Below are positions 57,948 to 64,000 of a stretch of DNA of 64,000 nucleotides, one piece after another. The DNA comes from Cellulophaga sp. BC115SP (GTDB lineage: Bacteria > Bacteroidota > Bacteroidia > Cytophagales > Spirosomataceae), in contig NZ_JAAALB010000003.1 of the NCBI RefSeq assembly GCF_009905545.1, positions 62,001 to 126,000 of the forward strand, read 5' to 3'. The notes under the pieces were generated by a model. It was not told the DNA's origin. It searched no databases and saw only the letters and a list, made by a program, of their open reading frames with translations. Within the stretch, counting starts at the first letter, position 1, and each line of letters opens with the position of its first letter. The translations under genes were made by a program, and so were the position numbers.

Positions 57948-58039
57948 GTAGAGACGTAATACTTTACGTCTTGAGCCAAGTTAGCCATAGGATGCTGATA
58001 GCAAAAAAGCGGTCGAAAATTGTTTTTCGACCGCTTTTT
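57948..58039. repeat. R1 MITE-like element, left-half copy, with terminator
   Basis: Left end GTAGAGACGTAATACTTTAC..., linker TTGAGCCAAGTTAGCCATAG (as in 12416 copy) and a 16-bp perfect stem AAAAAGCGGTCGAAAA / TTTTCGACCGCTTTTT at 58004-58039 that can end the WG-repeat gene transcript on the minus strand. Right end missing. Confidence 0.8.
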
Positions 58040-58077
58040 AATGAATTTCATAAAATCCTCCTAGTCTCAATATTTCA

Positions 58078-58112
58078 CTCTTCGAGATGTTCCGAAGGAC
58101 AATCTCGAAGAG
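58078..58112. repeat. R6 palindromic repeat, copy 1
   Basis: CTCTTCGAGAT / ATCTCGAAGAG, perfect 11 bp, loop GTTCCGAAGGACA. A second copy is at 59383. Confidence 0.8.
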
Positions 58113-58147
58113 CGTGGTGCGAGCTACTGAGGGAGTGCTAATTTTAA

Positions 58148-59314
58148 TTATTTAAGAATGACTAATCTCTCTACCTCATATTCGTTAATAAAGTCGAAAG
58201 GAACCAATATATTATTACTTGAATCAACAGCACCCCATTTTTTATTTTGCTCAAAAATATAGTACTCTTTACCATTTTTATCAAATCTAATCCCATAATA
58301 CCTATCATAAACCAATGGTACTATAACATTTCCTTTGATATCAAGTAATCCCCATTTCCAAGTTGGTTCAGATTCTGCAAAAGATAAAACAATGTCTTCC
58401 TTCGATTGTGAAGTTTTTTCAGATTTATTTAAATGGTTTCCCGTGAAGCTCAGTCCTTGATATTTAATGGGAATCAAAAGCTCATTTTTAGAAGTAACAA
58501 CACCATATTTCCCATTTCTCTTAACTATTACAGGGTTTTTTACTACATCTGTTTCTTTACTATCAATCATCTCAGCACTTTCATATTCCATCGGTATTAC
58601 AATTTGCCCTTTTTTATTAACAAAACCAACCTTTGGTTCACTTGTAAATATTTTGGAAAAATTATTATTACCCCAAATAAATTCACTTATTCCTTCAATT
58701 TCAGGAACAGGTAACGGTACGAAAGATTTTAGATATAGAGATTTCTTTTTTTGTTCTTTTGAAAGCACTATAAATGAAGGGCTCTCATATCCTGCATATG
58801 TTTCAAGAACGTCATCTAATTGTCCTGGGTCTAAACTTTGAACATCATAGCCTTTAAGGAAATAACTAACTAATTCTTCGTTAAATTTTTCATTTTCTTT
58901 TGATTGTTCTGAAAAAGGGGGAAGTTCTGAAAACTCTAAATTTTCATCAATACTTTGATCAGAATTTTTTAGATGATTTATGAAAATCCTAACAATATTA
59001 TTAGCATCATCTGGTCCTAACGGCCTATTCTTTTTCAAAGAAACAGACAAAGGACTTTTTTCATTTGATAGCCATTTTTTCCATATAAAACTTGATAAAG
59101 CATCGAAATAACGGCTCTCAATGAGAGAATTATCATTTTTAAGGTATTTATATTTTTCAGTAACGTCTGGATGAAGTTTATCTTCAAAATAAGTAATACA
59201 ATCTGAAATACTCGTAGGCTGATAAGTTTCATCTTTTGAAATTTGTCCAAAAGATAAAATAATAGAGGCAGAAAAGATTGATACAATACTAATGATTCTT
59301 CTTATTGATTTCAT
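58148..59314 (-). CDS. WG-repeat protein, secreted
   Basis: Protein of 388 residues with signal peptide (IISIVSIFSASIILSFG, cleaved before QISKDE). The first half is helical and polar, unrecognised. From about residue 220 come four WG-type repeats: GFVNKKGQIVIPMEYESA, KYGVVTSKNELLIPIKYQG, WGLLDIKGNVIVPLVYDRY and KWGAVDSSNNILVPFDF. WG repeats are thought to form beta-propeller-like or solenoid binding surfaces; no activity is known. The gene is visibly more AT-rich than its neighbours and is bracketed by two R6 palindromes, so it may have been acquired. Confidence 0.85.
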   Translation of the reverse strand: MKSIRRIISIVSIFSASIILSFGQISKDETYQPTSISDCITYFEDKLHPDVTEKYKYLKNDNSLIESRYFDALSSFIWKKWLSNEKSPLSVSLKKNRPLGPDDANNIVRIFINHLKNSDQSIDENLEFSELPPFSEQSKENEKFNEELVSYFLKGYDVQSLDPGQLDDVLETYAGYESPSFIVLSKEQKKKSLYLKSFVPLPVPEIEGISEFIWGNNNFSKIFTSEPKVGFVNKKGQIVIPMEYESAEMIDSKETDVVKNPVIVKRNGKYGVVTSKNELLIPIKYQGLSFTGNHLNKSEKTSQSKEDIVLSFAESEPTWKWGLLDIKGNVIVPLVYDRYYGIRFDKNGKEYYIFEQNKKWGAVDSSNNILVPFDFINEYEVERLVILK

Positions 59315-59382
59315 GGTTTTTAATATTTTTTGTTAAATCTCTATTTCTACTTGATTTACATTTACCCTTAAACTTTCTATTG

Positions 59383-59415
59383 CTCTTCGAGACGTTTCGC
59401 AGGACAATCTCGAAG
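59383..59415. repeat. R6 palindromic repeat, copy 2
   Basis: CTTCGAGA / TCTCGAAG with loop CGTTTCGCAGGACAA, matching 58078-58112 at 25 of about 31 positions by eye. Confidence 0.75.
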
Positions 59416-59448
59416 TTTAGATAAAAAGGATTTCCAATCCGCTAAAAC

Positions 59449-62283
59449 CTACCCCTTCAATTCCTCTTTCAAGAAATGTGCCGTAAAACTACCTTTTACC
59501 TTGGCTACTTGTTCTGGCGTACCTTCAGCGATGATTTGTCCACCATTGCGACCACCATCTGGTCCCAAGTCAATCACATGATCGGATACTTTAATGACAT
59601 CCAGATTGTGCTCGATAATCAAAACGGTATTTCCTTTATCGACAAGTTTTTGTAAAACTTCCATCAAGGCTTTAATATCTTGAAAATGAAGACCAGTCGT
59701 GGGTTCGTCGAGGATATAAATGGTTTTTCCTGTATCTCTTTTCGAAAGTTCCTCTGCTAGTTTTACTCGTTGGGCTTCGCCACCCGAAAGGGTCGTAGCT
59801 TGCTGCCCTAAAGTCAAATAGCCCAAGCCAACCTCATGTAAGGTTTGAACTTTACGCTGAATTTTAGGTTGATTTTCAAAAAAGCTCACCGCCTGTTCTA
59901 CCGTCATATCCAGTACATCTGCAATGGATTTTCCTTTAAATCGAACTTCTAATGTTTCTCGGTTAAAGCGTTTGCCTTTACAAGTTTCGCAAGCGATATG
60001 TACATCGGGTAGGAACTCCATTTCGATTTTTTTCATCCCTGCACCTTCACAATCCTCGCAACGACCGCCTTTTACGTTAAAACTAAAACGTCCCGCTTTG
60101 TAACCACGAATTTTAGATTCTGGCAACTCACAAAAAAGCGAACGAATATCCGAAAACATTCCCGTGTAAGTGGCAGGGTTGGAGCGTGGCGTACGACCAA
60201 TCGGTGACTGATCTACTTCAATTACTTTATCCAAAAACTCCAAACCTTCTACAGCCTTAAATGGCATAGGTTCACGTTTGCTATTGAAGAAATGGCGATT
60301 GAGAATTGGGAAAAGTGTTTCGTGAATCAAGGTGGATTTGCCTGAACCACTCACACCAGAAATCGCAATCATTTTGCCCAAAGGAAGCTTTAGCGTAACA
60401 TTTTTGAGGTTATTGCCATTAGCACCTTTGATCACTAAAGTATTACCATTGCCTTTACGACGTTGTTTGGGAACTTCAATAGTGGTCTCGCCACTCAAAA
60501 ATTTAGCAGTAGTCGAATTATTTTTCAAAAACTCCTCTGGTGTTCCCTGACCCACAATCGAGCCACCATGACGACCAGCACCAGGACCAATATCCACGAT
60601 ATAATCCGATTCGAGCATCATATCTTTGTCGTGTTCTACAACCAAAATAGAGTTGCCCAAATCACGCAAATCTTTGAGTGCTTGAATCAATTTTACGTTG
60701 TCACGTTGGTGCAAGCCAATACTTGGCTCGTCCATGATATACAAGACATTGGTCAGTTGTGTGCCAATTTGGGTTGCCAAACGAATACGTTGTGCCTCGC
60801 CACCCGAAAGCGTTCTGAGTGGGCGATTGAGCGTAAGATATTCCAAGCCAATACCCGTCAAGAAACCAATACGTTTGCGGATTTCTTTGAGTACCTCACG
60901 ACCGATTACATTTTGGCGTTCAGACATGCGCTCTTCGAGTCCTTCAAACCATTTGGCTAAGTCCGAGACATCTAATTGGGCTAATTCCGCAATATTTTTG
61001 TTATCTATTTTGAAGAAAAGTGCTTCTTTTTTCAGACGTGCCCCATTGCAATCTGGGCAGGTGCGAATCATCATAAAATCCTTGAGCCACTCTTGAATTT
61101 TATCAGAGCCACTTTCTTGTTGTCTTTTCAAGAAATTGATAATTCCCTCATATTTGGTATTCCATTCGGTACCCTCATATTTTTTGGAAGGAACTGGAAC
61201 AGGCTCGTCAGAACCATACAACATGATTTCGACAGCTTCTTTAGGAAATTTATCGAGCGGAGTAGTCAAACTCACTTTAAAAGGCTTGAGTAAAACCTCT
61301 AATTGTTTGAAAATCCACATTTCACGGTATTCACCGATAGGAGCAATGGCTCCACGACTAATACTGAGGCTTTTGTCAGGAAGGATAGCTTCTTCGGTAA
61401 TTTCCTCAACCACTCCCAAACCTTGACAACAAGGACACCAGCCATAAGGAGAGTTAAATGAAAAGGTATTAGGCGCAGGCTCGTCGTAAGAAATCCCAGT
61501 TTTAGGATCCATCAAGAATTTTGAAAAATTACGGACTTCACCTTTTTCATCACGAATCATCATCAAACCTTTTCCTTGGGTCAAGGCTGTTTGAACAGAC
61601 TGCGATAAGCGGAAGCGGTCTTCAGTTTTTACCACAATACGGTCAATGACAATCTCTATATCGTGGATTTTGAAACGGTCGAGCTGCATTTTGGGCTGAA
61701 TGTCCATCACCACGCCATCGACACGTACTTTGGTATAACCCAATTTGGCAATCTGCACAAAAAGCTCACGATAATGTCCTTTACGACCTTTGACAATCGG
61801 AGCCAAAATGATTAGTTTCTGATTGTCATAATCATTGAGAATTACATCAATAATTTGATCTACAGACTGTTTAATCATTTTTTCGCCCGACAAATAACTA
61901 AATGCTTCTCCTGCACGAGCATAGAACAAACGCATAAAGTCATAGATTTCGGTAACAGTACCTACGGTCGAGCGAGGGTTTTTGGAAGTGGTCTTTTGCT
62001 CAATCGAAATTACAGGCGAAAGCCCATTAATTTTATCCACATTGGGGCGCTCCATTCCACCGATAAAGCTTCGGGCATAGGCCGAAAAGCTTTCCATATA
62101 ACGACGCTGTCCTTCAGCATAAATGGTATCAAATGCTAATGAAGATTTCCCCGAACCACTAATGCCAGTAATAACGACAAGTTTGTTGCGAGGAATAGTG
62201 AGGTCAATATTCTTTAGGTTATGTTCTCTTGCTCCGAGCACTTCGATATGCTCATAGCCTGTGTTGTCTGTGAGGTTGGACAT
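59449..62283 (-). CDS. uvrA: UvrABC excinuclease subunit A
   Basis: Damage-recognition ATPase of nucleotide excision repair, about 944 residues from ATG 62283 (SNLTDNTGYEHIEVLGAREHNLKN start, core VLGAREHNLKN); the frame is open to 62331 but this start is the usual one. Two ABC ATPase modules: Walker A GISGSGKSSLAFDT and GVSGSGKSTLIHET; signatures LSGGEAQRIRLA and LSGGEAQRVKLA; Walker B YIMDEPSIGLH and YILDEPTTGLH. Zinc-binding Cys pairs in CPCCQGLG and CEDCEGAG / CETCKGKRF, plus CPDCNGARL. All motifs intact. Confidence 0.97.
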   Translation of the reverse strand: MSNLTDNTGYEHIEVLGAREHNLKNIDLTIPRNKLVVITGISGSGKSSLAFDTIYAEGQRRYMESFSAYARSFIGGMERPNVDKINGLSPVISIEQKTTSKNPRSTVGTVTEIYDFMRLFYARAGEAFSYLSGEKMIKQSVDQIIDVILNDYDNQKLIILAPIVKGRKGHYRELFVQIAKLGYTKVRVDGVVMDIQPKMQLDRFKIHDIEIVIDRIVVKTEDRFRLSQSVQTALTQGKGLMMIRDEKGEVRNFSKFLMDPKTGISYDEPAPNTFSFNSPYGWCPCCQGLGVVEEITEEAILPDKSLSISRGAIAPIGEYREMWIFKQLEVLLKPFKVSLTTPLDKFPKEAVEIMLYGSDEPVPVPSKKYEGTEWNTKYEGIINFLKRQQESGSDKIQEWLKDFMMIRTCPDCNGARLKKEALFFKIDNKNIAELAQLDVSDLAKWFEGLEERMSERQNVIGREVLKEIRKRIGFLTGIGLEYLTLNRPLRTLSGGEAQRIRLATQIGTQLTNVLYIMDEPSIGLHQRDNVKLIQALKDLRDLGNSILVVEHDKDMMLESDYIVDIGPGAGRHGGSIVGQGTPEEFLKNNSTTAKFLSGETTIEVPKQRRKGNGNTLVIKGANGNNLKNVTLKLPLGKMIAISGVSGSGKSTLIHETLFPILNRHFFNSKREPMPFKAVEGLEFLDKVIEVDQSPIGRTPRSNPATYTGMFSDIRSLFCELPESKIRGYKAGRFSFNVKGGRCEDCEGAGMKKIEMEFLPDVHIACETCKGKRFNRETLEVRFKGKSIADVLDMTVEQAVSFFENQPKIQRKVQTLHEVGLGYLTLGQQATTLSGGEAQRVKLAEELSKRDTGKTIYILDEPTTGLHFQDIKALMEVLQKLVDKGNTVLIIEHNLDVIKVSDHVIDLGPDGGRNGGQIIAEGTPEQVAKVKGSFTAHFLKEELKG

Positions 62284-62485
62284 GAAATAAGGAATATAAT
62301 TGAATGCAAAGGCAAAGGGGTAATTCACCAAGCCGTTAATTGGATAACATTAAATGCCTTAGTAAAGTTACCAAAATTTGTGAAGGTTTTAGAAGAAAGC
62401 TTTTAATAGTGGGGAAGGGGCAAAGGCACAGAGGCACAAAGTGGGGGAAAGGGTTAAGTGAAATTGAGTGAGTTTAAGAAAAATT

Positions 62486-62525
62486 CATTCTGTAGAGATG
62501 TAAAACCATACATCTCTACAGAATG
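62486..62525. repeat. palindrome related to R1/R4
   Basis: CATTCTGTAGAGATGT / ACATCTCTACAGAATG, perfect 16 bp with an 8-base loop, flanked by TTGAGTGAG and AATAATCACTCAAT (R4 ends). It sits just behind the phosphoribosyltransferase gene and may end its transcript. Confidence 0.75.
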
Positions 62526-62555
62526 GTTGAGTATTTCAATAATCACTCAATATCT

Positions 62556-63062
62556 CTAGCTTAAATAAACGCCAACTTCATCAGGGTTATCTAGGATAAC
62601 TTTTACGTGCTCGTTAATCGTTGTAGATAATTCGTATCCGATATAATTTGCGGCAATTGGGAAACGATGGTAGCCACGATCTACGATAACGGCTGTTTGA
62701 AGACGCTTTACATGCAAACGCAAAAATGGCGATAAGCCATAAGCAAAAGTACGACCAGTATTCAATACATCGTCTACTACGATAATGGCTTTTTGCTCAA
62801 GTAGGCTATCATCGCAATCAAAAGTGATACTTGGATTAGGCACTTCCTTGTCCATGTCAATAAGTACTGCAATAGCCTTGATAGAGGAAATATTCCCAAT
62901 CATTTCGGCAAGTAATTTGGCAAATGAATACCCTTGACCCTTGATACCAGCAATGATAATTTCTGATTCTTCGAAATTGTTTTCGTATATCTCAAACGCA
63001 ATACGTTTAATTTTTTGGAGTACCTGCGTTTGGTTTAGTATTTGATTATCTGTTAGTTCCAT
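62556..63062 (-). CDS. PyrR-like phosphoribosyltransferase
   Basis: Protein of 168 residues with type I phosphoribosyltransferase fold. The PRPP loop is IIVVDDVLNTGRTFAYG; the first strand region IAFEIYENNFEESEIIIAGIKGQG places the substrate Lys/Gly loop in IKGQGYSFA, and the C-terminal VIVDRGYHRFPIAANYIG with VDRG-x-H is the PyrR-type ending. It may salvage uracil or regulate pyrimidine genes, or act on other bases; no pyr genes are adjacent. Short leader with a TATCTTCG element on the minus strand just upstream. Confidence 0.8.
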   Translation of the reverse strand: MELTDNQILNQTQVLQKIKRIAFEIYENNFEESEIIIAGIKGQGYSFAKLLAEMIGNISSIKAIAVLIDMDKEVPNPSITFDCDDSLLEQKAIIVVDDVLNTGRTFAYGLSPFLRLHVKRLQTAVIVDRGYHRFPIAANYIGYELSTTINEHVKVILDNPDEVGVYLS

Positions 63063-63276
63063 GCTGCGAAGATATTAAAACTTTATTGACCTCTATAGCT
63101 CTTTCTTAGCAATTATAGAGACGACTCTAATTGCAAGTCGCAATATTAAGACTTGAAAGATAAATTTTTAGATAATTGGATAAATAATATTCAAAAAAAA
63201 ATGCTTTCAAGAGGGCTGGCACAATTTGTGCAGATTCACTTTCATATAACTTCATCCAGTTATATTGACACACAAC

Positions 63277-63681
63277 ATGAAAATACTACTTTCATTTATT
63301 CTTACTTTAATATTTTGGACTTCGTGGGGCGGTGCAGACCCACAAAGTTTTGCGGTTGGAAAATTACTTACGTCACTCAAACAAGGTCAAGCAAGTGAGC
63401 TAGCTTCGATGTTTGACGAGAATGTGGATTTATTAATTGATGCTGAACAAATTGATTTTAGTGAGATTTCACAAACGCACGCCGAAATCATCCTAAAGTC
63501 GTTCTTTAAACGTTGGCCACCTCAAGATTTTCAGTTAGTTCATCAAGGTGCCAATTCTTTGTCTCAGTATTACAGAGGTCTGTATAAGACAAATCGGGGG
63601 AATTATGCGGTGTATATCCTGCTCAAGAGAAATCAGGATAAGTTTTTAGTCGAAAGTATTCAGTTTAGAAAAGAAAAGTAA
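63277..63681 (+). CDS. DUF4783 family exported protein
   Basis: Protein of about 134 residues from ATG 63277 (KILLSFILTLIFWTSWGGA signal peptide); four earlier codons back to TTG 63265 are open but unlikely. The mature part follows the NTF2-like pattern of DUF4783: LTSLKQGQASELASMFDENVDLLID (core ASELASMFDENV), FFKRWPPQDFQLVHQG and NYAVYILLKRNQDKFLVESIQFRKE. Function unknown; the family is common in Bacteroidota. A terminator follows at 63771. Confidence 0.85.
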   Translation: MKILLSFILTLIFWTSWGGADPQSFAVGKLLTSLKQGQASELASMFDENVDLLIDAEQIDFSEISQTHAEIILKSFFKRWPPQDFQLVHQGANSLSQYYRGLYKTNRGNYAVYILLKRNQDKFLVESIQFRKEK

Positions 63682-63770
63682 TGGTTTGGAATGTGTTGGA
63701 GATGTAGAGGTTAGCGCAAATAACTTGGTGTAATTCCTCTCATAATTTAGATTTGTTAAGAAATATTGAC

Positions 63771-63808
63771 AGCGTAGCAAGTGAAAATACTTAGCTACGC
63801 TTATTTTT
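63771..63808 (+). terminator. terminator of the DUF4783 gene
   Basis: AGCGTAGC-AAGT / ACTT-AGCTACGCT, 12 bp with one bulge, then TATTTTTT. Confidence 0.85.
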
Positions 63809-63810
63809 TG

Positions 63811-63818
63811 TACATTTG
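63811..63818 (+). promoter_or_regulatory. -7 promoter element of the last gene
   Basis: TACATTTG, exact TAnnTTTG match, directly behind the terminator and 55 bases before the start codon. Confidence 0.65.
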
Positions 63819-63872
63819 CAGTCTGTTTGCGAACAATAGCATAATTTACAATAAAGCATAAAGAACAACGAC

Positions 63873-64000
63873 ATGGCAAAAGGATATGCACAGGGTCAGC
63901 AAAGACGAATGGTGCAAATGCCAGTAAATCCACTGGCTATCAAAACAAAAAAGTATGCGCTTGATAAAAACAAGTTTATTACTCTCAATATGAGCCAAAT
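63873..64000 (+). CDS. start of an unknown gene (partial at window end)
   Basis: Open frame from ATG 63873 to the window end, 42 residues seen: begins AKGYAQGQQRRMVQMPVNPL, then a basic stretch (KTKKYALDKNKF). Not recognised. A promoter element at 63811 and the preceding terminator support it as a real new transcription unit. Length and family cannot be judged from the part seen. Confidence 0.6.
   Translation, partial: MAKGYAQGQQRRMVQMPVNPLAIKTKKYALDKNKFITLNMSQ

Noticed and set aside
1-64000. tRNA or rRNA genes, prophage, defence system
   Set aside because: Reading the intergenic stretches I saw no cloverleaf with a T-loop GGTTCGAATCC-type core, no phage structural genes and no recognised defence genes.

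Overview
The window comes from a chromosome of low GC content that almost certainly belongs to a Bacteroidota member of the Cytophagales type. The evidence is the TAnnTTTG -7 promoter class (for example ahead of rpsA, tpiA and nirB), the near absence of Shine-Dalgarno sites, and family content typical of that group (DUF4783, DUF2490, a DUF4450-like protein, a DUF2807 protein, NrtR/AraR-like Nudix regulator, REC-Crp fusion). The genus cannot be fixed from the sequence.

Layout. 1-8.8 kb: the C-terminal part of an RND efflux pump, an ACP-like protein, a Rid-family protein, a small unknown gene between duplicated flanks, a heptose-phosphate kinase, the molybdopterin genes moaA and moaD, a Nudix-type regulator with a perfect palindrome upstream, and nrdB. 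9.2-15.2 kb: an MFS transporter, an S41 peptidase, an ECF sigma factor with a probable anti-sigma partner, and a complete IS4-family element with a clean 11-bp target duplication. 15.4-34.9 kb: a large nitrate/nitrite assimilation island. It holds a rubredoxin-fused nitrite-reductase-like protein, a small secreted protein, a nitrate reductase fused to an FAD/NAD reductase and BFD domain, the ABC transporter nrtABD, an outer-membrane porin, a NarK transporter, siroheme synthase cobA, nirBD, and a NarX/NarL-like nitrate-sensing two-component system. moaA/moaD at 5-6 kb fit the need of the nitrate reductase for molybdenum cofactor. 35-49 kb: an aspartyl protease-like protein, a lipoprotein, tpiA, cdd, a VTT membrane protein, rpsA, a large DUF4450-like secreted protein, DUF2490, DUF983, trxA, a methyltransferase and an ArsR regulator. 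49-64 kb: sdaA, two sensor kinases (one without an ATPase domain) with a REC-Crp regulator, a DUF2807 protein, anmK, a DUF1080 protein, a WG-repeat protein, uvrA, a phosphoribosyltransferase, a DUF4783 protein and the start of an unknown gene.

How the nitrate genes fit together (inference): the porin admits nitrate/nitrite to the periplasm, NrtABD and NarK carry it across the inner membrane, the fused nitrate reductase makes nitrite, and NirBD reduces it to ammonia using siroheme whose first committed methylations are made by CobA. NarX/NarL would sense nitrate.

Most interesting unexplained structure: four hairpins, all with the same UGGGGG hexaloop but different stem sequences, lie in the leaders of the three transport units narK (two in tandem), the porin and nrtA, and I found none ahead of the enzyme genes. 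They look like an undescribed cis-regulatory RNA element. Other notable signals are a candidate small RNA inside the nitrate island, several families of intergenic palindromic repeats (one placed exactly on stop codons, one sharing ends with the resident IS), and an FNR-like palindrome ahead of the kinase/REC-Crp pair.
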